A stretch of 64,000 bases of DNA from Laccaria trichodermophora (GCA_018417955.1 JACTVC010000026.1:124001-188000); one strand, 5' to 3'; shown: positions 8,551 to 19,901, numbered from the stretch's first letter. Numbers and translations: made by a program. Notes: generated by a model from the letters alone, not told the origin.

Positions 8551-10546
8551 ATCTGGCATACAACCCCAAGACTGTCCACCATCTCCTGGTCAAGGCCTAT
8601 CAGATGGTCGAGGAGGCGAGGCGGCAAGTCTGACTCGGATCTCTCCTAGTACCGCCTAACCAATGGTTGTGAATGTATTATACAGTTCGGAACTGTTGAC
8701 CCAGGCAGACCCCGGTGCAGTTGCGTCCTCTTTTACTATATCCTCGCCTTTACTCTTACAAGACGGTCTGCTGATATATCCAATCAGTACACTACCGTCT
8801 ATACACAAAAGATGGTCCAATCACATCGAACAACCCAATCTACGCGAACAACCCATTCATCGGCCGTACACTGCCAAAACACATCACGCCCCCACGTACA
8901 GCCTTGTCTCTGAAAAAACATCTCTGCAAAATCGAAGGCTTGCCATCCCCGACAAGTTTTGAATTGTTCGAATCGCTATCAAGTCATACTGCGGTTTTGG
9001 ACTCGTCTCGATTGGCACTCAAAGAATATTCCGGCTTTGGGTTTTCTGAGAATGATCCGATTGCTCTTGTGGTTGGCCTGGAAGCTGCTACAAAATGACC
9101 AGCAAGCACAACACAATTGGAGGGTCTACCCAAGGCTGTACCCGAGGTGGCTTCGAAAACGTCCTTTGATTCAGACGATTCTCCTTTGGGCCGCATCGAC
9201 ATGTCGTCCATTCCTCCGCCACAGATGGTTTCTTTGTTAGGGTCCATGGTCATGAAAGCCGAGGGCCTCTTTGATCGAAAAGTCCAGCTGTTCGAAGACA
9301 TGGACGGAGAGCTGTTGATGAGTGACGATGATCACATATCCTTTCAAACAGAAGGTTACCCGGGACACGTTGAGGATGAACCCATTGCGATTACCTTTGG
9401 CCAGAACACAATTTTCACAAAAGAGATCAAAGGGTCAGTGGATTGGGGTAAGTGAGATAATTACAGATACATCAACATGACTCTCATACTCCTTTGAATT
9501 TCAGTTCCATATAAGGTCGTTCAGCCAGATTGGCTTCCTTTTTTGAAAGACGAGATCATGTATACGGATGGTATCAAGACGCATGGCCAAGGGGGTAGCG
9601 GGACGTGGATCCCGAACCAAGGGTAGGTGGGGGGGTGGTCCGGCCGAAGGCCGAAAAAAAAAAGTGACCCCCATCAATTTGCTGGTCGAAGTGGTCAGCG
9701 ATGTGCCTTTTGGAACTTTGGATGTTTTAGTAGAGTTTGAGATGCAGCAACGCACGGATTTCCGTGGATGACGTTGCATCCGAAGGTAATGGTTCAAGGA
9801 TTTAGAGTCCCCGCCGTCGTAGTTCTTGCATTTTTGGTTGGTTTTTTGACCGTTTACACCCCGTGGCAATCCTTGCTCCACGCACCACCCCATGCACAAC
9901 GGAAACTCGATTCCTCGACTCCCCATTTACCTTTGAAGATTTTCATCACACATTGATGCTCGGAAAGAAACGCCGTCTCATTTTGTCCTTACTTACCATA
10001 CATCTTTGAACAAGTACATATCTTAAAGCCGTTTTGTTTAGCTTAGGCAAAAGGTGGCTAACCGCCTGTGCATAGTTGACTCAAAAGTTGACTTGTTTCA
10101 CGTAAATCCTACAAATTAAAGAAAATAAAACATGAGTGTGGAAAAAACATACTCTATTAGGAAGGTAGGTGGTGGGGGGGTGTCAAGCTGAACTTTGAAA
10201 AAGAAAAAACGAGTGTTGGTCTCTTTTCCACATTCCGCCACCCCCTTGCGCATGGCTTTATTGTCGGGTCACCGCGTAAGTTCTTTTTCCATAATGATAT
10301 GAGCAAAAGGATATGTATTCGTAGTTTCTTCTTAGGTCCCTATAGCGGATACATTGCTGTGAACTCCGCTGGAGAGAAGGGCTGTGAGTGACCGCTACCA
10401 CTTCTTGAAACGCTGATGGTGCTAACGAGATTATTCCGTCAGTTGTTCATGATGGTGAGTGGCAGGTTTTCACATATGATACCGATTCGATTCATTCTCC
10501 ACTTAGGTCATGCCCGTCTCTGTTAAATGACACATCTGATGCTTGA
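8531..10546 (+). pseudogene. Copy A of the tandem-Ubl family, disrupted
   Basis: Alignment with intact copy D recovers the same exon order. Exon 1 starts at ATG 8531 (MASITNESG…) and ends before GCAAGT, a GC donor where D has GTAAGT. Exon 2 ends before the GTTGCG donor shared by the family. The first module carries the KKHLCKIEGL block. Lesions: an in-frame TGA near 9096-9098 where D has CGA-type arginine; loss of the intron and first β-strand of module 2 (sequence jumps to VASKTSFDSDDSPLGRID); and a 661-bp hAT-like insertion at 9588 inside the YTDGIKTHG exon. After the insertion the final exons resume with GYIAVNSAGEKG and stop at 10544-10546. It cannot encode the full product, although a truncated module-1 protein is possible. 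Confidence 0.8.
9588..10248. mobile_element. hAT-like non-autonomous element in copy A
   Basis: Ends are caagggggtagcgg… and …ccacccccttg, imperfect terminal inverted repeats of about 25 bp. They are flanked by the perfect 8-bp direct repeat cgcatggc (9580-9587 and 10249-10256). An 8-bp duplication and termini beginning CA are typical of hAT transposons. At 661 bp there is no room for a transposase and none is readable. Removing it plus one repeat restores the exon through a normal GTAAGT donor at about 10276. Confidence 0.88.
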
Positions 10547-11492
10547 CATTTCGCTGGTATGCACATCGGACGTGGCTCGCGTTAGTGTCGGTGCATCACT
10601 TGTCCATCTAACGTCGTTCGGTTGTCAATCGATTCTCTGTGAGTAAACGTGCAGATATCTAAAGGCCCAGGTTGGCTTGGGAAGTGTTGGGAAATGAGAA
10701 CGGGACGAGTATAAATAAGGGTTTCCCATTTATTTGAAAGTTGAAAGTCACAATTCCGGTTCGCCAGGTTCAAAAATATCGCCATGTGCCACTGGCGGAA
10801 GGTTTTGAATTGCTGGTTCTCAGATTCCAATTGTATAAATTTATCGATAGCCGAGGACAATTCAGAACCTGTTTAATGCTGCTATTTCTCGATATCTCAG
10901 TTCTTCAAAGCGGAGCTTGATCGTTCAGCACGTCCAATGCTCATTGATGCACCTGCGTTATTTCGTCACTTAAACACTCCTTTCATGGTCGCGATGTCAA
11001 AAACCCCATCTTGGAGAACAACCGTATCTGACTTCCCCTCTTTCGATTTGTTGGCTTTCAGCTGTACAACGACTTCAGGTGTAGGATTGGACTAATGACC
11101 AAGTGGACCGAAGATTGTCAAAGAAAACTGGGGCGAGGTGGAAGCAAGCTGAACACGCTACGGCGCATAGGCTGAGAAGTAAGCGGATATTTGAGAGTAC
11201 CAGGAGCACGAGGAAAAGTCGGATAAGGAGTAAGACTGGGAGGCTGCAAGGTGCGAGGACATGGGTCATCTTCGGCTCGCCTCCGCAGGTCCCTTGCAAT
11301 CAAAGCCTCGACAGCCGTCCAGGCGGGATGGTCATCAATATTCAGACGTAGGCTCTCGACCTGCCTGTGCCGCCCGGTGACTAGTAACCGAACCCACCTG
11401 AACTAGCCAGTGGCCATTTTACAATTCAAAATCACAAATTTTAATCCAAACAATTGTCCTATGCAAGAACTTGACGAAGATCAAAGATATGA
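10547..11492. other. No gene recognised
   Basis: Short open frames only, including 92 codons on the minus strand at 10582-10860, with no motif or conserved neighbour. Confidence 0.35.
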
Positions 11493-13152
11493 TCAAGAGG
11501 GCTGTAAACCCGCATACAAAGCTTCTTCAAACTCGTTGTACAGCTTAAACGTTTCTAGATCAAACGGCCCGCAAAGCTGCGTCCCAAATACAGCAGCAAC
11601 CCCTGTGGTTGGATCCAAAAAGTGGTATGTGCTTGCCCATCCACTCCCTAGGAAGGAGAAATCATCATCATAATGTGTAATCCAGTGAAAAAAAACGCAC
11701 AAAATCCGGATCCCTTCTTTCGTTTACCAGGGCAATCGGCCGTTGTAACAGCACACCCTGTGCTCCAGGATACATTAGGTTGCATTATCAGGGCCGAGAC
11801 CGATTTGCTTCCCTCCTCAGTGAGGGTGGGCACGAACAACGTGTTGATTGTCGCAGCTTCTAGTATGGGGCTTACGAGAACCGGTTGACCAGCTTGGATT
11901 GAATTTATTCAGCATATTTCAAGCTGTGAGATGCGAAATATGTACCTTGAACTTGCAATAAATGACGAAGCAGAGTTAGATAATCACGAAGAGAAGAATA
12001 AAGACTGATTCCCCCGAAATGGACACGGACTACGGAATGTTGTTGGCCTTGTGTCTGTGGTGCACTATATATCAGACAAACCTTTTGAAGGGTCTTGTTC
12101 AATGAGGGGTGTTTGGTTGACAAATCAGACAAGCTTTCCGTCCGCCTCGCGAAAGGATAATGCGACCAGATTTTCTTTGAGCTCCGGCGTCAGGTAAAAC
12201 GAGGTCTTCATTCCTAGAGGTTCGAAAATATTTTTCTTGCTATTCGCCGATCATTAGAAAAAGCAATTGTCGCAAAGACTTGAAAAGCACCAATATTCTT
12301 CCAAATTCTGTCCAGATACTTTCTCCACAATAAATCCGACTATGTCAGAGCTCCAGCCGTAAATGACTGGGGGGCAGGCGGTTAACTATACGACATGTTG
12401 ACATCAGCGAACGTGGAATAATCACAATTGATTCCAGGCTCAAAGGCAAGAGGGATCCCATGCCATCCTTCCTATCGCACCGATTTATCGTTAAAACGAA
12501 AGAATGATTGTAATATATGCAAGAACATTGACCTTGATCTTATCAAGGAAGTGGCCAGTGGCGTCTTCGCCATCTTGAGAGCTCGAATACGGCGTCGGAA
12601 GTAGGTAAATTGAGTGGGGCATTTCGAAACCACAAAATAGGCCACTGCTGTGATTCAAGACGTGCATGAGAGTGACTTCAGTCTCTGTCGCCTTCAAGTC
12701 AGGTTTCTGAGCACTGGTAACAACTCCAACGTTCTTGAACTGCGGGAGGTAATCTGATACTGGCGTGTCCAGGAAAACCTTACCCTGGTCCACAAGTTGC
12801 AGAGCAGCGATCTGATAGTTGGATAAATGGGACTTCAAGATAAAATACCGAAAGAATCAGGACGAACAGCGGAAATGAATTTGGTCTGGCTACAGATCCA
12901 AAAGATGCTATCTGGTGTGAGTTCTCCGCTTGCTGGGTCATCGAATACATGTGTTCCAGAGCCGCGAAAGTAGAGCTCGTCGTCGAGGTTCGTGGCTCCG
13001 AATACAAAATTAGGGACTTTCTTCTCTTCAGCTGCTCGTGCCTATGCAATCCCGGATAAGAAGCGACTCGGATAGATAACGACAAGAGTTGTTTAATTAC
13101 TCACAAGCAAACGGTCGAGGGCCTCCTTTCCAGTGGCTGATAATGCTGGCAT
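11493..13152 (-). pseudogene. Serine beta-lactamase/transesterase family gene (EstB/LovD-like), probably inactive
   Basis: Several exons spell a family protein. Exon 1 is 13152-13105 (MPALSATGKEALDRLL), exon 2 is 13041-12868 and ends with the catalytic S-x-x-K motif (SQTK, residues 67-70), and exon 3 is 12811-12533. Further exons give GWHGIPLAFEPG, GWSSDIVGFIVEKVSGQ, FEPLGMKTSFYLTPEL and FGGISLYSSLRDYLTLLRHL. The last gives WSGWASTYHFLDP, the usual C-terminal strand, stopping at 11493. Such enzymes hydrolyse or transfer small esters. Problems: an in-frame TGA at 12127-12125 within an otherwise continuous exon, and a frame mismatch between the exons around 12360-12420. I therefore call it a decayed gene. 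A different splice choice could rescue the second defect but not obviously the first. Confidence 0.65.
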
Positions 13153-13289
13153 TCAAGCACAGATGGTTGAGTATCGATATCAACGATCAAGCTATTCAAT
13201 CGGGCTGTCACGGTCGTTTGGCCATATTTATCGGCTACGGAAATAGACCTCCTATAGAATGCTCATAAGCCTCCGATCTTCAACCTTGA

Positions 13290-13721
13290 CATTATGTGAT
13301 ACAATCCAGCAGAGAGACGATTGAATCACGTCCACTGCGACTTGATAAGAAAAATTGGTCTACTCGCAGGACAAGCAGCCACTTTTTGGCCCAAGGAAAA
13401 CAAAAGTAAAAAGCGAGCATGATGATTGTGGACGTGGTCACCTGACATTTTTCAAGCAACGTTGAAGGCTTCAGGCGAAGGTAGTCGAATCCCGAAGCAG
13501 CGGGGAGCCTCAGAGGCGCGGCTATGACTGGTCCGAGATCACGATATCGCAAGTCCTAGAAAAAGTCGTGCGATGTTTTAAAATTGCGGAGAAAAGTCAT
13601 CGCAGCTACTGCCCATATAGAACAGCGCTATTTGAGTGCTGACATTGAAGCCACAGATCAACTGATTTTGCACGTTTGCCGTGGGAGCGTTTCAACGGTC
13701 GCCGGAAAAGAGGTTGTTGTT
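13290..13721 (+). repeat. Fragment of the duplicated module seen at about 30,640-31,000 and 37,290-37,650
   Basis: The stretch from the 'ttttcaagcaa…gttgaa' block through 'gcgtttcaacgg…gaggttgttgtt' aligns along its length with both copies of the large segmental duplication. It is a third copy, interrupted on its right side by the element at 13722. Confidence 0.75.
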
Positions 13722-14846
13722 TATGGCGGTTGTTCTGCACATTTAATCCCCGCACGCAACTTTCCGAGCGCGCACGCAACTTTCGACCAGCGCGCAACTT
13801 TTGGATGCTAAATTTGACTGCATGGCGCAACTTCCGACTATGTAAAAGCTTCAACTCTTCCATGTAATTCCTTATGAACCACCCTCTAGCTACCCCAGCC
13901 CTACCTTCTACCACTTCATATCATTTTTATCTAAAATGACCAGGTCTCAGTATGCCAATTTCGCACTTTTCACTGATTTCTATTCATCTCCTTCATATTA
14001 TTTCTTATAGTTATCCCCAGGCCATCTGCTTGCTTCAAATTGACCAAAGGGTATCCTGTAGCATGTGAATCAGTTGTTATATGTAGTAATGAAGGTTATT
14101 GGTGAGACTGGTGATGTAACGATGAGTAGTATGTCTCCTCCACCCCTCTCCATGCACCATCCCCCATGTAAAGTGCTCTGAATATTTTCATTGCTATACT
14201 ATTATACTACCTTTCTATCAATAATATACATGACACACTAAATTACAGTATAAATAACAAAATACTTGAGAGTAACAGTGGCTCGAGGGATACAGTGAGA
14301 ACCAGTACCGGATTTGGTAGTTGGCAATGATCAAGCCGATAATTTTCGGATAATTCCGATCCTGATGATGGAATTTACCTTGGAAGGATATTGAGACTCC
14401 GCCTGATCGCTTCTCATGTTGCAACGTCAAACCTTCTACGCTGTCACACGTTGACGAACATATGCCGCTCGCTGTCAAGCACAATGAGCTCGTACCTTAG
14501 TTTCAATGCAAATTATTTGATACAATAGATTCTGCAATACTATTTTGAAGTTGAAACAGAGAAAAGAAGATTTAGGCAATAAATAGATGTACACTATGTG
14601 AGCTCGCTGTGTTCAACGACGATGAGAGACTTCAGGACGATGTTGAGGATTGCTTGGGTGACGTTGCATGAGAAATGCTAGACCAAACAACCAAATTTAG
14701 CATCCAAAAGTTGCGTGCTGGTCGAAAGTTGCATGCGCGCTCGGAAAGTTGCGTGCGCGCTCGGAAAGTTGCGTGCACGCTCGGAAAGTTGCGTGCGCGC
14801 TCAGAAAGTTGCGTGCGGGGATTAAATGTGCAGAACAACCGCCATA
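13722..14846. mobile_element. 1.1-kb inverted-repeat element with subterminal repeats
   Basis: The left end TATGGCGGTTGTTCTGCAC is repeated inverted at the right end (…gccata, 14846). Inside each end lies a stack of about 20-bp units around 'cgcacgcaactttccg': two or three on the left (about 13753-13800) and five or six on the right (about 14704-14815). Subterminal repeats of this kind bind transposase in hAT and CACTA elements. Flanks share gttgtt, and joining them there exactly reproduces the uninterrupted sequence at about 30,985-31,010. No transposase is readable, so it is non-autonomous; the superfamily is undetermined. Confidence 0.8.
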
Positions 14847-15049
14847 GTTGTTTGTTGTTTGACAAGAATTCTGCAGTATGCTCGCGTCACTTTCCAGCAC
14901 TTTCCGCGCACAAGTACAGTCCTTTTCAATATTCGACGTTCGTCTTAACTAAATTTTCTCTGTCTAGTACAGAGTTTCAGTCATTCGGAATGATTTTTAC
15001 TCCAAAACTGGAAACTTGCACAGCCTGAGGGCAACCTGAGGGTCAAGAC

Positions 15050-16275
15050 GTCAAACTTTAACTCGTCCTCCTTAGCTGTCAACAAACACTACCTAGATTT
15101 CCCTTGCTGGTCCCAACTCAGGACAGAATGCTTCTCAGTGAGCTCTTCCCAGACTCCACTCTGATCACGTCTGACTTCTCCCGATTTTTCAGCTGGACCG
15201 TGGACAACTTGCGAGTTGGCAAATGACCCATTGACAGATTTCAGGAATGGTGCTATTACCGGGGAGAGGGGCTAAAACATCGGCCCACAAGGCATAGGTC
15301 ACTTTGAGATGACCGACGGAGCTGCGGTGTGGCCTCAAGAGGCCATCTATCATTGTTCTATCGCAGTCATGCACCCGTCTTCAGCCCAGCTCTGTGTGAT
15401 TGTTCAATTTGGGGGCCGAGAAGGACAAGTCGAACATGGTGAGTTTGTATGCCCAGGTCCACGGTTACTCTAAGGCATCTTCTATAGGTTTTCACAAAAC
15501 TTGCCCGCTGTGCGACACTCATTTTCGCTACAAGAATCTATATTTTCCACATTTACCTGGTGATTTCGGACAACGAGGATAACACCAAGCTCCTTCTAAC
15601 CCTCTTCTGGAGGTGTTCACACCGCACTACACAAGTTTCTGCCAGTTACGGGAAGCAACTCGACACCGCACGTCAGGCAGACATCGGCTTTTTCAAGTTC
15701 CAGCAACGGCTTTGATCCTCCTTTCCGATGCCAGTACATGAATCGAGAAAGAACTTGCGTCATCTACCCTTCTCGGCCCCCTTTCCTTTTTATTTTGTCG
15801 CAGGATACGATGAAAAAACAAACTCTCGTTCAAGGTTGCACGGCCACAACTCCGGCTCACTTCTCCGGTTTGTGGTTCTCCCACCCCATCCTATCTCAAG
15901 CTTTGCATCCTTTGAAAGAAAAACGGAACATCATCCCCCGTGTCTCGAAATGCAAGAGGAGGCCATCCTCATCAATGCTCGCCTATGAGAGTGAGCGGGT
16001 TGGCCAGTTGATGTCTGGGCTCGCAAGCTGCTCAAAGGGAACCTAAGGAGGCGGCCAAGGCCGGAAACCAATCTGCCTTCTGCCTCAAAAAGAATGCCAC
16101 ACACTCATGTGAGAGGTTATTTTGGGTTCAGCGAGTGAACATTCATCCTGCACACGGTGAGTTTGGACAACGTGGTTATCGTCGTACAGATTCTCAAACT
16201 TTCCTACAGGTATTTCGCAAGACTTGCAGTGCGGAAGACATGTCTAATGCCACAAGCTCAGAGACAAGGACCGGT
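15050..16275 (+). repeat. Interspersed repeat R1, copy a
   Basis: About 1.2 kb. It aligns with the reverse complement of 55,790-57,000 through landmarks such as 'atttcaggaatgg', 'cacaaaacttgc', 'ctggtgatttcg…caacgagga' and 'gtttctgccagttacg'. It contains one copy of the unit that is tandemly repeated at 39.6-40.9 and 46.5-47.8 kb (here about 15,690-15,990). A GT-AG pair (about 15,440-15,488) is conserved with the minus-strand copy, suggesting the left half derives from a spliced gene. Confidence 0.75.
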
Positions 16276-17346
16276 GGAGGTTGTGAGCTGTTCTTTTCAT
16301 GGAGAGCCATCGGCGGACAGACCATGACTGTCAAATTTTGGCATAGGCTGGGGACCAGTGGGGTACCAATGACAATTTTTTACATATTGGAACAGTGATT
16401 ATTGTATGATACTTATATGAGCTAAGTAGGCGATGGGATAAATTAGAAAAGAGACTGTATGAGTGAATCTGCCACTAACCGTTGTAGACAACTAACAAAA
16501 TGAATGCCATTAGCATCCCAAGTCGTTCAAGAATTGAGAGCCAGTGACTCACAGCCCTTCCGTCTGGCGGAGTTCATCGCAATGTAACCGCTCCAGGGAT
16601 CTATAAAGAATGCATGAGTACTATTCTAATGATATACGAAAGAGGAGTACCTGAGTTTCTGCAAATAAAACCTGTCGTTTTGACCCCATCTGTGTACATG
16701 ATCTCTTTGTGTTTGAAAGGAAGCCAATCTGGTTGATAAATATTATCTGACATCTGTCAGAAACATGAGTACCAATCCAACGGGTATCTGCTCATTTTTA
16801 CTTACTCTATGTCATCCCCCCTTTGATCCACATCAAGAGACTTGAGCCCACTGGGCTTAGTAAAGCTTCGTTTTCAAGCTGAGGTGTCCCAGCCTTTCCT
16901 TGATTCTCTTGACTACAGACAATCGTTATGGGCTCATCATCATGCCCTGGGTAAACCTGCGCTTGGAGGGGTATGTGAAGATTGTCGTCCATCAGCACCT
17001 CTCCGTCCATGTCTTGGAACAGCTGAATATTCCAATGAACAAAGCCCTCGAGTTTCATGATTTGAGACCTCATCGAGAAGACTGTTTGTGGTGGTGCGAT
17101 GGAGTGCGTGTCGATGCAGCCCAATGATGAGTCCTTCGGATCAAAAGACATCTTGGATGCCAATGCGCCATCTTCGTCATAGAGGCGATGATAGACTGGA
17201 CCGAAACAAGTAAGCAAGAGTTACCATTAATAACATTTTGGAACGTACCATAATGGGGCTCAGGCAGTACAGCCTCAGGTAGTCTCTCCGACTGCGCTGT
17301 GCTTGCTAGTCGCTTTTCAACATCTTCTACTCCAACCACGAGAACT

Positions 17347-17494
17347 AAAGAACCATCTCTGCAAGATTGAGGGCCTATCATCTCCTACAAGTTCCACGTT
17401 ATTTGAGTCACTTTCCAGCGAAACCGCAATTGTGGAATCCTCTCCATTGGCTTGTGGAGGGTATAATGGACCTGGGTCGTCTGTGAATGACCCT
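17347..17494 (+). other. In-place inversion of about 148 bp inside copy B
   Basis: The flanks read as minus-strand coding sequence like copy D, but this block reads KNHLCKIEGLSSPTS… on the plus strand. Relative to D (50,100-50,248) the block is reversed with at most a few bases lost at each breakpoint. Confidence 0.85.
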
Positions 17495-17609
17495 ATATGG
17501 ATAGGGCTATACGAGGAGGTGTGACGAACTTTGGAAGAGTACGGCTGATGAAGGGGTCGTTCACGAAGATCGGGTTGTTCGACATGATCGGCCCGTCCTT
17601 CGTATACAG

Positions 17610-18416
17610 AGAGTATGTACCAGAAGCGAAAACGAAAATCTGGCGTACACAACATAACGTCAGATGCCAGTCCGTTATCAAGCCGGAGCGCCGGCTGCAT
17701 TTTGTAATTAAATAAGTTTTTCTTATACTTTTTAATAGAGGGCCAATTACAAACAACACAATATATTTTGTTTACAAATACAAATATGCTGACAATTGGC
17801 AATGCGGCTCTCCGTTTCTTCAGAATAAAAATGAGTGATGCATACACATACGTACAAAAGGTATTAAAAATTTACTATCAAGTAGTGACTAAGACATTAG
17901 TAGATCTTCGTTTCCATCCATGGCGTACAAAGTATGGCCTGCATGAAATTCAAGGAATCAATGTTGTAGATGCAAGGCTCACCATTTATTCACCTCTACA
18001 ATTTTTTTTTTTGGGGTATATTATGGTGTTGAACCAGGAGAGGAAAGGGTTTGATAAGTCCCTGTTTGGTCACTAAGTCTCTTGACAATTTTTGGGGTAG
18101 TTTGAGGGCCACTTACTTCTAGATATCCTTCAGTTTATGTCCAGAGAAGTCCATTGCAACAGGATATCCATGGACATCTGTCCTTAGGTATGTTGGAAGC
18201 AGAAAGCATGCTAATTACTATAAGTGGACGCGACACGCATTCTCACATATATACATGACTGAGGGAGTCAGTAAATACATACATATAAATACAGTATGAT
18301 AAATTAAAGTGGCCAGAAACGGGACCCTGTCGTTCAGCAGTGAAAGCCCAGAAACGAAAATCTGGAGTACATATCTCACAGGAAAATATTTTTGTTTTCG
18401 CTTATGGTCTATACCG
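17610..18416. mobile_element. 807-bp small inverted-repeat element in copy B
   Basis: Flanked by the 8-bp repeat gtatacag (17602-17609 and 18417-18424); copy D has a single uninterrupted copy at about 50,354. The ends are imperfect inverted repeats around 'gtatgtaccagaagcgaaaacgaaaat', and a similar block recurs near 18,355. No transposase is readable. The 8-bp duplication fits hAT, but the termini differ from the two CAAGGGGG elements. Confidence 0.8.
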
Positions 18417-18699
18417 GTATACAGACGGTAGTACACTGGATAACTCAAGGTCTAAGAACGAAGGAGTAACTTTATGAGGAAAGACGCAACTGAAACGAGG
18501 CCCGCTTGGCTCGACAACCCCAATCTGCACATTATTGAAGCCATTGGTGAGACAAAATGGTGTAGGGAGAGCCTAAGTAGTACTTACCGCCTTTCCTTCA
18601 AGACCATCTGATGGGCCGTTGGGGGGTGGTGGACAGAGTCCGTGTTGTCCACCCAATCCAGATGGAATTGAGGTCATATGAGGTTAACCGTTCAAGAGC

Positions 18700-19060
18700 C
18701 AGAGTCGGAGTTGAGGGATTCAATGAGGTGGGCGTCTGATAATGCTCTGAACACTGCATTCTTGATCCGAAGTGCAAATGTCACTGAATATTTGACATGT
18801 TGCTTCAATGGGGATAGCAGTTCTCTTTTCAAAGCTGACACGTTTTGAATATCAAATGGGTATCTTTAGTTTACTGGCCCTCCGCCACTCAATCTCCAAG
18901 AAACCCTCTTGTAGTCGGAGAGAATGTGGAGAAGCAAGTTCTCTGTGCGGTGGATGCCATTCAGGTATCCCATCCGCGAATTGTACGCTTCGCCGCATTC
19001 GACTGAGCAACCAACGGCGTTGAGGAGTGAAAGCTTTGCTGTTCTTGTCCTCAAGTCTTC
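18700..19060. repeat. Upstream segment shared with copy D (50,640-50,990)
   Basis: Contains 'tttactggccctccgcca' and 'tgccattcaggtatccc' in the same order as 50,795-50,910. It is part of the B/D duplication and probably includes the family promoter region. Confidence 0.7.
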
Positions 19061-19167
19061 AACCACTGTCCCACTCTTGGACGTCGCTGATTGCCTTTGA
19101 CCAATTATGTAACAGGTGGTGGTCAGGAACGTTGAAGGAGCCACAAGCCTGTCATTTTGCGGAAATC

Positions 19168-19893
19168 CAAGGGGGCACTGGGATTTAAAAAAAAGACCCG
19201 GGGTCGATTTTTTTTTTCCTGGACTTTGAGGGGACTAACTAACTATGTAATCAGGCACCAGTCTAAATATAGTAATATGACATCATCTTCTGGCATGCTT
19301 CCCTCGTCCTTGCACAGACTCGTTACAAGACGTGCAAACCCAAGATCGAGGTGCCTGCTCCAAAGATACACATTGTAGATGGTACTCAACATTAAGGTAA
19401 GTAAAGCCAAGTTTTTCGAACCCATATGATGTGTTGTGAGGTTCGAGATCCCAACACTGCCACAGTGGACACGTACTTTGCACTCTGGACATACGGCGCA
19501 TCTGTCAGCGTCAAGAACCAACTCTGACGTTGGCACAATATTACTTCCCTGTCAAGATGACCAGTAAGTACCTGATTGACAGATGTTTGACTACTTACCT
19601 GAGATTGTGTTGCAGGTTCTACTGGTTCCATTTTTGTGTCGAAAATCTGAAAAAGATTTTTGTGATTCATGATAAGATAATTATAGCCATGATTACAACA
19701 GAAACACTATTATTTGGACTCTACAATGCTAGTTAGCATAGCTGGGAGTCTGGCTGGGTACAGTAAGCTGATACGACACTCTATGATGATTTGGGAACTA
19801 AGTTGTTGAAGATTCCTTTTTTTTTTTTCTGGACTGGACCTTGGACTAACTAACCGGGTACCGGTCCGGCATTCTATTGCTGGTGCCCCCTTG
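19168..19893. mobile_element. hAT-like element carrying a zinc-finger gene
   Basis: Termini caagggggcac… and …gtgcccccttg are near-perfect inverted repeats, flanked by the exact 8-bp duplication cggaaatc (19160-19167 and 19894-19901). The first nine bases match the element at 9588, so both may use the same transposase. Poly(A)/poly(T) runs lie close to each end. The interior encodes a short two-exon minus-strand frame with a CX2C finger. Confidence 0.88.
19243..19631 (-). CDS. Short zinc-finger (BED/C2H-like) protein inside a hAT-like element
   Basis: Exon 1 is 19631-19599 (MEPVEPATQSQ) with donor GTAAGT; exon 2 is 19548-19243 after CAG, in phase 0, giving about 112 aa. The core is LDADRCAVCPECKVRV, then GISNLTTHHMGSKNL: a CX2C pair and a spaced histidine pair resembling the BED finger at the N-terminus of hAT transposases, or a host finger gene picked up by the element. 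The region after GSKNL looks non-homologous and may be intronic or filler. DNA binding is likely if it is expressed. Whether it is a transposase remnant or captured host gene is open. Confidence 0.5.
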
Positions 19894-19901
19894 CGGAAAT
19901 C

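Larger units (their letters stand above)
16475..18677 (-). pseudogene. Copy B of the tandem-Ubl family, disrupted
   Basis: Exon 1 begins at ATG 18677 (MTSIPSGLGGQHG…) and ends at a GTAAGT donor like copy D. Exon 3 starts MYYRLYT at about 18430 but is cut by an 807-bp element (17610-18416). A block inside the same exon (17347-17494) is inverted in place. Module 2 (VYHRLYDEDGALASKMSF…, about 17,200-16,810) and the last exons (GYIAMNSARRKG at about 16,590) remain readable, ending at TAG 16475. Copies B and D are a duplicate pair: they share upstream DNA (18,700-19,060 versus 50,640-50,990) and downstream DNA. B cannot make the family protein. Confidence 0.82.

Noticed and set aside
13722..14846. 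CRISPR-like array suggested by regularly spaced 20-bp units
   Set aside because: Units are contiguous without unique spacers and lie just inside transposon tips; this is a eukaryotic genome.
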